Part shown: positions 19,884 through 29,156 of the stretch, one piece after another
Position numbering within the stretch: the stretch's first letter is position 1
Layout of the letters: the number at the start of each line of letters is the position of its first letter
NCBI RefSeq assembly: GCF_001890765.1
Contig: NZ_KV878783.1
Coordinates: 3,500,771-3,564,770, forward strand
Direction: 5' to 3'
DNA length: 64,000 bases
From: Spirulina major PCC 6313
Lineage (GTDB): Bacteria; Cyanobacteriota; Cyanobacteriia; Cyanobacteriales; Spirulinaceae
The notes under the pieces: model-generated
What the model was told of the DNA's origin: nothing
Database searches by the model: none
The model's input: only the letters and a program-made list of their open reading frames with translations
Translations under genes and position numbers: made by a program

Positions 19884-20624
19884 ATGGCAATTATCGCGTT
19901 AAAGGCTTGGTATCTCGATGGGTACGAACCCATTTCGGAGATCGTCCAACGGCCCCATGATCTACGGTTGAGCCGGAATAGTTTGTTGAAGTCTGGGCTG
20001 CGGGCGGATTTTCTGGATGATATTGAACAGGTGCAGCAAGCGGACTGGTTTCAACGCTACCTCGAAGGGGCGGAGGTGGAATTTTATATTGAGGGCAGCG
20101 GTGGCTATGCGATCGCCAACATTGATCTGCTCTCCCAGGAAATTTACTTCACCAAGCAGGTGATTAATGCCGTCCTTGACCCCGTTATTTTGCTGATTCT
20201 CGATCCCGACCAAGACGGCTCCCATTGGTTAGACGATGCCGTGCAAGCCTATGTAGATCGCCACCAAGCACGGCTGCGCGTACCGCTGCGGGTCGAAGTG
20301 CTGCCCCGACCGCCCCATGGTCAACCCTTGACCCTCACCCCGGCCCACCTGCGCCAAATTCGCAACAGCCTCCTGTTGTTGGTGGACGTGACCCCCTTAC
20401 CGGGTCAAGCCTTGAATGGGGCAGTGGCCTTGGAGTTGGGCTATGCGATCGCCACCAAACGCCCCAGCCAACTCCTCACCCTTCACCTTTCCCCCCAGAG
20501 CGCACAATTACCGTTTGAATTACCCAAGCCACAGCAAATGCAGATGCGCGATCGCGCCGAACTCGATCAAACCCTTCACCCCTGGCTCGATCAAAGCCTC
20601 CAGCGTCTCAACCTTTTCACCTAG
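19884..20624 (+). CDS. Conserved cyanobacterial protein with a nucleotide-hydrolase-like C-terminal half
   Basis: 246 residues. ATG 19884 is preceded by AGGGGG, a good ribosome site, and gives MAIIALKAWYLDGYEPI; the frame upstream of it lacks coding character. N-terminal half: charged, with HDLRLSRNSLLKSGLRADFLDD and FYIEGSGGYAIANIDLLSQEIYFT. C-terminal half: alternating strands and helices ending with LLLLVDVTP...ALELGYAIATKRPSQLLTL. The last pattern (hydrophobic strand, then xELGYAxAxxK) recalls the nucleoside 2-deoxyribosyltransferase/TIR-like fold. I do not recognise a named family, and the catalytic Glu equivalence is a guess. Confidence 0.7.
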   Translation: MAIIALKAWYLDGYEPISEIVQRPHDLRLSRNSLLKSGLRADFLDDIEQVQQADWFQRYLEGAEVEFYIEGSGGYAIANIDLLSQEIYFTKQVINAVLDPVILLILDPDQDGSHWLDDAVQAYVDRHQARLRVPLRVEVLPRPPHGQPLTLTPAHLRQIRNSLLLLVDVTPLPGQALNGAVALELGYAIATKRPSQLLTLHLSPQSAQLPFELPKPQQMQMRDRAELDQTLHPWLDQSLQRLNLFT

Positions 20625-20693
20625 ACACAACGGGAGGGGAACTTTCCCCCTAAAATAGTTCCGAAACACCGATTGCAGGAAAGTTGAAGGATT

Positions 20694-20948
20694 ATGCCTC
20701 GTACACCCGATGAGTTTGCCGTTCACATCATGCTCACGTCTGGACACCGCGAAGAAGTGCGCTTCGCCTCCATTCAAGATTTTCAAAAGTGGTACAGCAC
20801 CGAACTCTTACCCAAAGCGAACGATACCGGGTTGATTAGCGTTCCGATTAAGAACTTGCAGGGCGAATACATGGTGTTGCGTCCTAGTTGTGTGGCGGCG
20901 ATTCGTGTTGAGCCAGTCTTTGGTGGCAGCGTCGATCGCGACTTTTAA
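20694..20948 (+). CDS. Small conserved hypothetical protein
   Basis: 84 residues; ATG with GGAAAG and GAAGG just upstream, 69 bp after the previous gene in the same direction. Sequence: MPRTPDEFAVHIMLTSGHRE at the N-terminus, then a mixed alpha/beta pattern with VRFASIQDFQKWY and VPIKNLQGEYMVLRPSCVAAIRVEP. No cysteines, no membrane segment. It reads like a compact single-domain protein conserved in cyanobacteria. I recognise no function. Coding character is good and the gene lies in a plausible two-gene unit with 19884-20624. Confidence 0.7.
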   Translation: MPRTPDEFAVHIMLTSGHREEVRFASIQDFQKWYSTELLPKANDTGLISVPIKNLQGEYMVLRPSCVAAIRVEPVFGGSVDRDF

Positions 20949-21306
20949 AACCGTGAGAGCCTCCTGCCTACCAAGTGGGAACAGTCACCGCTTCAATCGT
21001 TGGGGATTGATGGTGGTGATTTGTTTTTTGGCCGGGGGTAGGGTAACATTTTGTAAATTTTTGCCAACCGATCCGAGGTGATGACCACTGTGCGGTTGTC
21101 GGGCTGGCACATGATGGCGTGAACTCTGTCACGTCAGGCAGTCACAATCACTAACAATCTCCCGATAGCCCCGTTGCAAGCCAGAGTGATCTGGCGGTGT
21201 GGTGTGAGTTTCAGTATTGAACGGGGTCAAGACCGGCTGCGATCGCAGTTCTCAAAAAACACGATTGGTTTTCGACATCACTGTATTCAACTCCTCCAAA
21301 ATTTGT
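20949..21306. other. Leader region before mltA, no gene
   Basis: 358 bp. An in-frame extension of mltA to TTG 21217 would add 30 residues lacking signal-peptide character, so it is not counted. No stable hairpin, repeat or clear promoter was seen. Confidence 0.5.
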
Positions 21307-22479
21307 ATGAAAAAGTTAATTGCTGGGTTTGTCCTGGGTTTAAGCCTTGTTCTCCTCATTCCTCACCTTGCGGTACAAGCCCGTCAGTCTCCGCCCCTCG
21401 AATGGGTCAACCCCCATCGCCAAGTGTCCGATCTGGGGTTTGATGAACAACTCTGGCGCAGCTACTACGGTGCGGGGGATAAAAATGCGCTGATCGCGTC
21501 GATTAACCACAGCCTGCGCTATCTCGATACGCCTTCTGCGGTTGAAGATTATCGTAATTACCCAATTCGCTGGATTACTCGCGATCGCACCCGCCGCTCC
21601 CTCCTTCGCTTCCGTGAACTCCTGCAAACGGCCCAAAGCCCCGAAGCTCTGCAAGCCGCCGTCAAGCGCGAATTCACCTTTTACAAGTCCGTCGGTTTGG
21701 ATAATGAAGGCACGGTCTACTTTACGGGCTATTATGAGCCGATCTATCAAGCTAGCCGCATTCGCACCGATGAATATCGCTATCCCCTCTACAGCCGCCC
21801 GGCTGATCTCGCATCCTGGACAATGCCCCATCCGCCGCGCCGTCAGATCGAAGGCGTTGATGGCTTAGGCACTGACGGCATTTTGCGGGGCAATGAATTG
21901 GTGTGGTTACGCGATCGCCTCGAAGCCTATCTCGTCCATGTCCAAGGCTCCGCCAAACTCAAATTTCCCGACGGCAGCACCATGAGCGTCGGTTACCACG
22001 GCAGCACGGATTATCCCTATGTGAGCATCGGCAAACTGATGATCGCCGATGGACTCCATCCCCGCGACGGGTTCACCCTGCCGAAAATGAAAGACATTTT
22101 CCAAGCTCAACCGGATTTACTCTCGCGCTATCTCCCGCAGAATGACCGGTTCATCTTTTTCCAAGATACCAACGGCTCCCCCGCCACCGGCAGCTTAGGC
22201 GTACCCGTGACCGCCGATCGCTCCATCGCCACGGATAAAACCCTGATGCCCCCCGGTGCATTGGCCTTAATCCGTACCCAAATTCCCTACCCCGACGGGC
22301 GCGGCGGCACTCAACCCCAGTTAGTCAATCGCTTTGTCCTTGACCAAGACAAGGGCAGCGCGATTTTAACCCCTGGGCGCGTTGATGTGTACATGGGTTC
22401 CGGTGATGTGGCGGGCCAACGCGCCGGAGTCATGGGCTACCGTGGCGCACTGTATTATCTGATGTTGAAGGGGGCATAA
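21307..22479 (+). CDS. mltA: Lytic murein transglycosylase MltA
   Basis: 390 residues. ATG 21307 yields a classical signal peptide, MKKLIAGFVLGLSLVLLIPHLAVQA; no lipobox cysteine is present, unlike the E. coli lipoprotein. The MltA domain follows (FTGYYEPIYQASR; VQGSAKLKFPDGSTMSVGYHGSTDYPYVSIGKLM) and the C-terminal 3D domain carries the three aspartates of the DPBB fold (VLDQDKGSAILTPGRVDVYMGSG). Reaction: non-hydrolytic cleavage of the MurNAc-GlcNAc bond in peptidoglycan to form 1,6-anhydro-MurNAc, acting in the periplasm during wall growth. The gene is alone and ends at a strong bidirectional hairpin. Confidence 0.93.
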   Translation: MKKLIAGFVLGLSLVLLIPHLAVQARQSPPLEWVNPHRQVSDLGFDEQLWRSYYGAGDKNALIASINHSLRYLDTPSAVEDYRNYPIRWITRDRTRRSLLRFRELLQTAQSPEALQAAVKREFTFYKSVGLDNEGTVYFTGYYEPIYQASRIRTDEYRYPLYSRPADLASWTMPHPPRRQIEGVDGLGTDGILRGNELVWLRDRLEAYLVHVQGSAKLKFPDGSTMSVGYHGSTDYPYVSIGKLMIADGLHPRDGFTLPKMKDIFQAQPDLLSRYLPQNDRFIFFQDTNGSPATGSLGVPVTADRSIATDKTLMPPGALALIRTQIPYPDGRGGTQPQLVNRFVLDQDKGSAILTPGRVDVYMGSGDVAGQRAGVMGYRGALYYLMLKGA

Positions 22480-22510
22480 GTTTCATCCAACACTGAAGCC
22501 TAACCGCAAA

Positions 22511-22558
22511 AAAAGCGATCAATCGCCGCTCTTCTTGGTCGTGCCATTGATCGCTTTT
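22511..22558. terminator. Bidirectional terminator between convergent genes
   Basis: AAAAGCGATCAAT (22511-22523) and ATTGATCGCTTTT (22546-22558) are perfectly complementary over 13 bp with a 22-nt loop. The A/T ends give U-tracts on both strands, so it can stop mltA and the opposite phosphoesterase gene. Confidence 0.85.
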
Positions 22559-22579
22559 CACGTTTTGCTCAATCTTGAA

Positions 22580-23569
22580 TTAGTCTGAACTGCACTGTGG
22601 ATCGGGTGCTCGTTTGCCGATTAAGGTTTGGATCTGAAAGGGTTGCTCGGCGTGATCCGGGCGCACAACAATTTCCGTCGCATCGGGGGGCGTTTGATAG
22701 TCTCCCCAGGCATTGAGTCGCCAGAGTTTAGGGGCGCGATCGCCGCCAAACTCTGCATCAAGACAATAGGGATTCGTATCACCATGGATCAGTAACATGG
22801 GTTGATCAAAGGTGGCGGCGGTGGTGGTGAGTTGTGCGCGAATCTCGGCATAGGCATCGCAGTCTTGGGTTAATGCTGCCGTGCAAGGAGTCGGCGTATC
22901 GGCATCGGTGATGTCGGCTTGGGTCACAACGACGATCGCATCTGTGGGCTGCTCGTCTGCTGCTGCCAGTGCGGCATCTAACCAAACCCGATTAGCGTGA
23001 TCCCGTGCTTCAACGAGAGCGATCGCGGCCTCAGGATCATCGAGGAGAATATCCCGCCGACCGTTATTCGTACCCACAATGTGCAGCGTCACGAATAACA
23101 CCGAGCCGACCCGCCAGCGCGTATTTTCAGGAAAAAGGGGTTGGGTTTGATAGTCCCACTCGGCCGGAATCGTTAACGGTTGCGGGAAAAAAAGCTGACG
23201 AATTTTTGCTAACCGTTCTAATTCTGGCAGAGGGTGGGTGAGGGAGGCGCGATCGCAATCCGTCCATTCATTATCCCCCGGCGTATAAAACACTCGTCCC
23301 GGCAGCAAACTCAAAATATCATTACGGCTCGTCGTCAGTAACGCATCCGTACAAGACTCCCCCCCACTTTTAAAATCGCCATAATGCACCACAAACGGCA
23401 CATCCGCCGCCTGCACCGCTCGCCGTAATGACGTGGTCATCGCATCCTGTTCTGCATCGGAATAGGGCAAATCCCCAATCGCCAAAAACCGAATCTCTTC
23501 CGCTGCCAATGCGGCTGAGGCCGATCCTAAACCCAGCGACACCGCCAACAAAAGCACTCTAATTTTCAT
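22580..23569 (-). CDS. Exported metallophosphoesterase-like protein
   Basis: 329 residues. ATG 23569 has GAGGAG upstream and gives a signal peptide (MKIRVLLLAVSLGLGSASAALAA). Calcineurin-like motif series: AIGDLPYSDAEQ (first Asp), VVHYGDFKSGG (second metal Asp), YTPGDNEWTDC (GDN) and LLIHGDTNPYCLD near the C-terminus. Canonical families have GNH(D/E) after GDXXD; here GDNEW takes that position, so the metal site may be unusual. Substrate unknown; likely periplasmic or outer surface. Five cysteines in the mature protein suggest disulphides. Convergent with mltA and sharing its terminator. Confidence 0.75.
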   Translation of the reverse strand: MKIRVLLLAVSLGLGSASAALAAEEIRFLAIGDLPYSDAEQDAMTTSLRRAVQAADVPFVVHYGDFKSGGESCTDALLTTSRNDILSLLPGRVFYTPGDNEWTDCDRASLTHPLPELERLAKIRQLFFPQPLTIPAEWDYQTQPLFPENTRWRVGSVLFVTLHIVGTNNGRRDILLDDPEAAIALVEARDHANRVWLDAALAAADEQPTDAIVVVTQADITDADTPTPCTAALTQDCDAYAEIRAQLTTTAATFDQPMLLIHGDTNPYCLDAEFGGDRAPKLWRLNAWGDYQTPPDATEIVVRPDHAEQPFQIQTLIGKRAPDPQCSSD

Positions 23570-23773
23570 CCTGTACTCCTCTGCCCTCAATCAACATTGT
23601 TCTCAAAGACTCGACGTTTCACCATGAATCGAGTCCCTTAACCATAACCACGTTTCTATAATTCCTGTGGATGGCGCGGGGGCAAGACAGCGATCGACCA
23701 ACAGCAAAGGCATCAGCAAAACCAAACAAGGCAACTTTAGCCCAACTCTGAGTTTCTTCACCCCATCAACCAA

Positions 23774-23804
23774 AAAGCCCCCTCACGGAATGTGAGGGGG
23801 CTTT
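23774..23804 (-). terminator. Rho-independent terminator of psbA
   Basis: AAAGCCCCCTCAC (23774-23786) and GTGAGGGGGCTTT (23792-23804) form a 13-bp GC-rich stem with a 5-nt loop. On the minus strand it is followed by a run of T. It lies about 40 bp downstream of the psbA stop codon. Confidence 0.92.
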
Positions 23805-23842
23805 CTGATTCAGTTATTCAACCTAGCTCAAGAGCGTGTCAA

Positions 23843-24925
23843 TTAACCGTTAATCGCAGGAGCGGTCAAAGCCACAGGCGCAGACTCAGCAGAAGCCAAA
23901 TCTAAGGGGAAGTTGTGGGCATTGCGCTCGTGCATCACTTCAAAACCGAGGTTAGCGCGGTTCAGGATGTCCGCCCAGGTATTGATGACGCGACCTTGGC
24001 TATCCAACACAGATTGGTTGAAGTTGAACCCGTTCAGGTTGAATGCCATCGTGGATACACCCAAGGCGGTGAACCAAATCCCAATCACGGGCCATGCACC
24101 TAAGAAGAAGTGCAGAGCGCGGGAGTTGTTGAAGGAAGCATATTGGAAGATGAGACGACCGAAGTAGCCGTGGGCTGCAACGATGTTGTAGGTTTCTTCT
24201 TCTTGTCCGAATTTGTAGCCGTAGTTTTGGCTTTCGATTTCGGTGGTTTCTCGCACCAAGGAAGAGGTGACAAGGGAACCGTGCATGGCGGAGAACAAAG
24301 CACCACCGAAGACACCAGCCACACCGAGCATGTGGAAGGGGTGCATCAGGATGTTGTGCTCGGCTTGGAACACCAACATGAAGTTAAAGGTTCCGGAGAT
24401 ACCCAAAGGCATACCGTCGGAGAAGGACCCTTGACCCATGGGGTAGATGAGGAAGACGGCGGAAGCGGCGGAAACGGGTGCAGAGTATGCAACACAAATC
24501 CAAGGACGCATCCCTAACCGGTAGCTCAATTCCCACTGACGACCCATGTAGCAGAAGATGCCGATCAGGAAGTGGAAAATCACCAGTTGGTAAGGACCAC
24601 CGTTGTACAGCCACTCATCGAGGGAAGCGGCTTCCCAGATGGGGTAGAAGTGTAAGCCGATCGCATTTGAGGAAGGCACAACAGCACCGGAGATGATGTT
24701 GTTGCCGTAGAGCAAGGAACCGGCCACGGGTTCACGAATGCCGTCGATGTCCACGGGGGGAGCAGCGATGAAAGCGATGATGAAGCAGGTGGTGGCGGTC
24801 AAGAGGGTGGGGATCATCAAGACACCAAACCAGCCCACGTAGAGGCGGTTGTTGGTGCTGGTGACCCATTGGCAAAAGCGTTCCCAGATGGAGCCGCTTT
24901 GTTGTGCCTGAATGGTTGTGGTCAT
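23843..24925 (-). CDS. psbA: Photosystem II reaction-centre protein D1
   Basis: 360 residues, full length and unmistakable. Five transmembrane helices. Key residues at standard positions: Tyr161 (YZ), Asp170 and His190 near the Mn cluster, His198 (P680), His215 and His272 (non-haem iron), Ser264 and Phe255 (QB pocket), His332, Glu333, His337, Asp342 and Ala344 (Mn ligands). The 16-residue extension after Ala344 is removed by CtpA. Residue 130 is Gln, as in the D1:1 (ordinary/low-light) form; high-light copies usually have Glu130. Further psbA copies are expected elsewhere. Single gene with its own promoter and terminator. Confidence 0.99.
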   Translation of the reverse strand: MTTTIQAQQSGSIWERFCQWVTSTNNRLYVGWFGVLMIPTLLTATTCFIIAFIAAPPVDIDGIREPVAGSLLYGNNIISGAVVPSSNAIGLHFYPIWEAASLDEWLYNGGPYQLVIFHFLIGIFCYMGRQWELSYRLGMRPWICVAYSAPVSAASAVFLIYPMGQGSFSDGMPLGISGTFNFMLVFQAEHNILMHPFHMLGVAGVFGGALFSAMHGSLVTSSLVRETTEIESQNYGYKFGQEEETYNIVAAHGYFGRLIFQYASFNNSRALHFFLGAWPVIGIWFTALGVSTMAFNLNGFNFNQSVLDSQGRVINTWADILNRANLGFEVMHERNAHNFPLDLASAESAPVALTAPAING

Positions 24926-24995
24926 GGTTAGATAATTGCGGTATGTGATAAATGTTGCGGGCTAACGGATGATAATTTGCTAAGCCGCTGAAATT

Positions 24996-25023
24996 ACTAT
25001 AACTGAATGTAACGCTTTGTAAC
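24996..25023 (-). promoter_or_regulatory. Probable psbA promoter
   Basis: On the minus strand GTTACA (25018-25023) and TATAGT (24996-25001) are separated by 16 bp, about 70 bp upstream of the psbA ATG. The -10 box is good and the -35 box weak, as is common for psbA. No ribosome site precedes the start codon. The transcript start is inferred. Confidence 0.55.
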
Positions 25024-25098
25024 AAACTTCTCAGGATTAGAATTTACGATCGCTTTCATAAGTTCCGATTATCGTTAGAGGCATAGGAGTGGATCATC

Positions 25099-27045
25099 AT
25101 GTCGGGAATCAATGCTCAGGGGCGGTTAAGGCAGAATGCCACGTTATTGGCAGGGACGGCGGTTTTAGGGTTGGGGGCGATCGCCACCATGAACATCCCT
25201 GCTTTAGCTATGGGCGCGGGTATCGCCCATGGATTGATTGCGGATAACCTTAAGGCCTTATGGGGAAAGTTACGCGAGAGCAGTGATGTCTTGCGCAATG
25301 AGGATATTGCGAAGGCGGCGGGGCGGACGGTGGCGCGGGCGTTGGTGGAGGAGGTTGCGCCCCAGTATCGGGAGATTCGGGGGGTTTTAGAGGATTTTGC
25401 GGATCAAATTGAGGGGTATTGGGTGGAGTGGGCGGAAGCAAATCAGGAGGTGAAGCTGTTTGAGACGCTACGAGAGGATCACTTGCATCAAATTTTTAGC
25501 CAACCTCCAGAGCAGTTTAATGAGTATGCGGTGTTACCGGAGGTGGAATGGCGGGAGGTTGTGATTTGGTTGTTTGAGCGGGGGCGCGGGGAAAGGGTTT
25601 TACCGGCGGATCTAGAGAGTTATGACGATGTTATCGCTGCTTTAACGAAGGAATTAGCGGCTCACTTTAATAAACACCTGCGCCAAGTCCTCAAGGATGA
25701 TGCGAGCAAGGGCGGGCGGGCGTTTGTGGGGATGTTGTTTGATCTCCATGGGGCGACGTTGGCGAAAATTGACGCGATTCGGGATTATTTACCGAAGTTG
25801 GCGACCCGTGAGGATGTTTGTCGGGCTTTGCAGCAATTAGAAACGGGGGTGCGGGATGAGTTGGTGCAAATTCGTGAGCTATTGCAGCAGTATTTAGAAC
25901 CCAATCAGGCGCGTTTGCCGATTCCTCAAGATTGTGCCGCGATTATTGAGGAGAAAACGCAGGATTTTGTCGGGCGGCGTTTTGTGTTTCAGGCGATTCA
26001 GGATTTTTTACGGGACAGTCCGAAGGGCTATTTTGTCATTGAGGCTGATCCCGGTGTGGGCAAAACTGCGATTATGGCGCGATTGGTGCAGCTTTTTAAA
26101 GGGGGATGTTTAACCCATTTTAATATTCAATCTCAGGGCATTGTCACCCCTGAAAAGTTTCTCAGAAATATCTGTACTCAACTGATTCAGAGTTTTCATT
26201 TAAATGATGGCCGTTTACCGGAACAGGCTACAGAGGATGGCAATATTTTAGGGCATTTATTGGCAGAGGCGGCGAAGAAGCTTGGGCCGGGTAAAAAGTT
26301 GGTGGTGGTGGTGGATGCGTTGGATGAGGTGGATTCATCTCGACAAACGAGGGGGAGTAATCTGCTTTATTTGCCGGATGCTCTACCGAGTCAGGTTTAT
26401 TTCATTGTGAGCAAGCGTCCACAGTCTTTAAGATTGCCGTCGAGTGACTATCTTTTCTCGTTTGATTTGATGCAGTATCCGGCGGAAAGTGCTAAGGATG
26501 CGCGGCATTATGCGGAAAAACGCTATGGGCGAAGTTCTCAGATTCAGGGTTGGGTGACAGCGCGGCAATTAACATCAGAGCAATTTTTAACGAATTTGGT
26601 GGCTCGTAGTGAAAATAATTTCATGTATTTGCGCTATGTTTTGAATGATATTGAGAAGGGACTTTATGAGAGTGAAAGTCTGGAGAGTTTGCCGCGAGGG
26701 TTGAGGTCATATTATCAGAAGCATTGGGAATTGATGGGGATGTTGGCTGACCCGTTCCCGATTGATAAGGTGCGCACGATTTATGTGTTGGCGTTGGTGC
26801 GGGAGGCGGTGTCTCGGCGATTGTTGGCGGAGTTGACGGAGTTGGCAGAATATCAACTGCGGCCGATTTTGCGGGAGTGGGAACAGTTTTTACGGTTGCA
26901 GTCGGTGGCGGGGGATACGCGCTACACGATTTATCATGCGTCGTTTAGTGATTTTCTGCGGGACGAGGCTGAGGAGTCGGGGGTGAATTTGGAGGATATT
27001 AAACGCCGCATTGCTGACAATTTCAGTAAAGGAGCGCCGCTATGA
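25099..27045 (+). CDS. STAND-type (NACHT-like) ATPase, separate from its WD40 partner
   Basis: 648 residues; AGGAG 9 bp before the ATG. The N-terminal 280 residues begin with a hydrophobic helix pair (about 14-50) and are then helical, with no known effector domain. The NTPase lies at about 285-520: VGRR motif (FVGRRFVFQ), Walker A ADPGVGKTAIM near 317, Walker B VVVVDALDEVD near 405, and the Arg-bearing strand IVSKRPQSLR. The C-terminal part is winged-helix/helical (VRTIYVLALVREAVS; YHASFSDFL). In the usual cyanobacterial arrangement such a protein continues into WD40 repeats; here it stops at TGA in an ATGA overlap with the next gene, which supplies them. Probably a ligand- or pathogen-sensing signalling ATPase. 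Confidence 0.88.
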   Translation: MSGINAQGRLRQNATLLAGTAVLGLGAIATMNIPALAMGAGIAHGLIADNLKALWGKLRESSDVLRNEDIAKAAGRTVARALVEEVAPQYREIRGVLEDFADQIEGYWVEWAEANQEVKLFETLREDHLHQIFSQPPEQFNEYAVLPEVEWREVVIWLFERGRGERVLPADLESYDDVIAALTKELAAHFNKHLRQVLKDDASKGGRAFVGMLFDLHGATLAKIDAIRDYLPKLATREDVCRALQQLETGVRDELVQIRELLQQYLEPNQARLPIPQDCAAIIEEKTQDFVGRRFVFQAIQDFLRDSPKGYFVIEADPGVGKTAIMARLVQLFKGGCLTHFNIQSQGIVTPEKFLRNICTQLIQSFHLNDGRLPEQATEDGNILGHLLAEAAKKLGPGKKLVVVVDALDEVDSSRQTRGSNLLYLPDALPSQVYFIVSKRPQSLRLPSSDYLFSFDLMQYPAESAKDARHYAEKRYGRSSQIQGWVTARQLTSEQFLTNLVARSENNFMYLRYVLNDIEKGLYESESLESLPRGLRSYYQKHWELMGMLADPFPIDKVRTIYVLALVREAVSRRLLAELTELAEYQLRPILREWEQFLRLQSVAGDTRYTIYHASFSDFLRDEAEESGVNLEDIKRRIADNFSKGAPL

Positions 27046-29156
27046 TCACGGCTTTGGGTGAATGGTTAAGGGAGCAGGATGCGGAAAAGCGTTTACATTT
27101 GTTGCGCCACCAGCCGAGTTATTTTGCGGATGTGGGGGAAGTGGAGCGGTTGCGGGCTTGGCTGACGGATTTTGGTTTTTTGGAGCAGAAGTTGGAGGGG
27201 GTGGGGATTGTTGCGCTGATTAATGATTTTGATTTGGCGTTACCGTTGTTGTCGGGTGAGGAGCAGGAAACGTTAAGTCTAATTCAGCAGGCCTTGCGGC
27301 TGTCGGCTCATGTTTTAGAGCAGGATAAAACCCAACTGGCGGGGCAACTACTGGGGCGGTTATTGTCCTTTGAGCAGCCCGAAATTGTTGCTCTCTTGGC
27401 ACAGGCTAAACCAACCCAGGAAAATCCCTGGTTTCGTCCCCTCACTGCCAACCTCACCCCACCCGGCGGGCCACTCATTCGCACCCTCACTGGGCATTGT
27501 GACTCGGTAATGGCTGTGGCCATTAGTGCTGATGGACAATGGGCAGTTTCTGGTTCATACGATAACACCCTGAAAGTGTGGAATTTAGCGACGGGGGAAG
27601 CGGAACATACCCTCACCGGTCATAGTGCCTTGGTACAAGCCGTAGCCATCAGTGCTGATGGGCAAAGGGCCGTTTCGGGTTCAGGTGATAACACCCTGAA
27701 AGTGTGGAATTTAGCGACGGGGGAAGCAGAACGCACCCTCACCGGTCATCGTAACCAAGTATCTGCCGTAGCCATCAGTGCTGATTGGCAACGGGCGGTT
27801 TCGGGTTCAGGGGATAAGACGCTGAAAGTATGGAATTTAGTGACGGGAGAAGTGGAACACACCCTCACCGGCCATAGTGAGGTGGTAATAGACGTAGCCA
27901 TCAGTGCTGATGGCCAACGGGCGGTTTCTGGCTCATGGGATAACACCCTGAAAGTATGGAATTTAGTGACGGGAGAAGTGGAACACACCCTCACTAGTAG
28001 CTCACTGACAGTCGTAGCCATCAGTGCTGATGGTCAACGAGTGGTTTCCGGTTCACATGATAGGACTCTGAAGGTGTGGAATGTAGCCCCAGGAGAAGCG
28101 AAACAAGCAAAACGCACCCTCACCGGTCATAGTAACTCGGTAAATACCGTAGTCATCAGTGCTGATGGGCAACGAGCAGTTTCCAGTTCATGGGATAAGA
28201 CCTTGATGGTGTGGAATTTAGCTACGAGGGAAGTTGAACGCACCCTTAACCTCACCGGTCATAGTGGCTCGATAACAGAGGTAGCCATCAGTGCTGATTG
28301 GCAACGGGCGGTTTCCGGCTCAATTGACAAGACCTTGCAAGTGTGGAATTTAGCTACAGGAGAACTAGAACGTATTCTCACCGGTCATCGTAGATCGATA
28401 ACAGCGGTAGCCATCAGTGCTGATGGGCAACGGGCGGTTTCCGGTTCAGGGGATGATGTGTCCGGGTTAAGTGATGATATGAAGGTATGGAATTTAACCA
28501 CAGGGAAAATAGAATATACTCTCAAAGGTCATAGTGGCAAGGTAGACTACACGATCAGCACCAGTTTTTATGGTGAACAGAAGATAGTTTACGGTTCAGT
28601 ATTAGCCGTAGCAATTAGTGCTGATGGCAAAAAAATGGTTTCCGGTTCAAATGATAGAACCCTAAAGGTGTGGAATTTAGTAACAGAAAAAGTGGAACGT
28701 ACCTTCACCCGCCGCCAAGCCTTCAGAAGGATTCTAAAGATGTGGAATTTGGCTACAGAGGAATCAACTCTAGTAGAGGAAGCAGAACATACCCTCACGG
28801 GTCATCGTGATTTTGTAACAGCCGTAGCCATCAGTGACGATAAGCAACGGGCGGTTTCTGGTTCACTAGATGAGACTCTGAAGGTGTGGAATTTAGTGAC
28901 GGGGCAAAATGAACGCACCCTCACTGGGCATAGTGGCATGGTAACAGCCGTAGCCATCAGCGCCGATGGGCAACGGGCGGTTTCGGGTTCAGAAGATAAC
29001 ACCCTGAAACTGTGGAATTTAGCCACGGGGGAGGAAATCGCCAGTTTTACCGCTGACGCAGGGCCTAATGCTTGTGCTATTGCACCGGATGGGGTAACGG
29101 TCGTGGCGGGGGATGAGTCGGGGCGGGTGCATTTTCTGCGGTTGGAGGGGCTGTGA
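27042..29156 (+). CDS. WD40-repeat protein, sensor half of the split STAND pair
   Basis: 704 residues, starting inside the stop of the preceding ATPase gene (4-bp overlap). The first 145 residues are helical (LHLLRHQPSYFADVGEVERLRAWL), the linker found between NACHT and WD40 parts in fused homologues. From about 147 to the end there are 12-13 WD40 units, each about 42 residues, many nearly identical around AISADGQRAVSGS and TLKVWNL. Two units share Trp in ISADWQRAV, one carries an insertion, and one (near residues 560-585) is degenerate. High identity among units indicates recent duplication or gene conversion. The beta-propeller(s) probably detect the ligand; the ATPase neighbour oligomerises. 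Confidence 0.9.
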   Translation: MITALGEWLREQDAEKRLHLLRHQPSYFADVGEVERLRAWLTDFGFLEQKLEGVGIVALINDFDLALPLLSGEEQETLSLIQQALRLSAHVLEQDKTQLAGQLLGRLLSFEQPEIVALLAQAKPTQENPWFRPLTANLTPPGGPLIRTLTGHCDSVMAVAISADGQWAVSGSYDNTLKVWNLATGEAEHTLTGHSALVQAVAISADGQRAVSGSGDNTLKVWNLATGEAERTLTGHRNQVSAVAISADWQRAVSGSGDKTLKVWNLVTGEVEHTLTGHSEVVIDVAISADGQRAVSGSWDNTLKVWNLVTGEVEHTLTSSSLTVVAISADGQRVVSGSHDRTLKVWNVAPGEAKQAKRTLTGHSNSVNTVVISADGQRAVSSSWDKTLMVWNLATREVERTLNLTGHSGSITEVAISADWQRAVSGSIDKTLQVWNLATGELERILTGHRRSITAVAISADGQRAVSGSGDDVSGLSDDMKVWNLTTGKIEYTLKGHSGKVDYTISTSFYGEQKIVYGSVLAVAISADGKKMVSGSNDRTLKVWNLVTEKVERTFTRRQAFRRILKMWNLATEESTLVEEAEHTLTGHRDFVTAVAISDDKQRAVSGSLDETLKVWNLVTGQNERTLTGHSGMVTAVAISADGQRAVSGSEDNTLKLWNLATGEEIASFTADAGPNACAIAPDGVTVVAGDESGRVHFLRLEGL

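Noticed and set aside
21217-21306. N-terminal extension of mltA from TTG
   Set aside because: The extension would mask the signal peptide that starts at ATG 21307.
27480-29120. CRISPR-like regular repetition
   Set aside because: The about 126-bp period is the WD40 coding unit and translates continuously without spacers.
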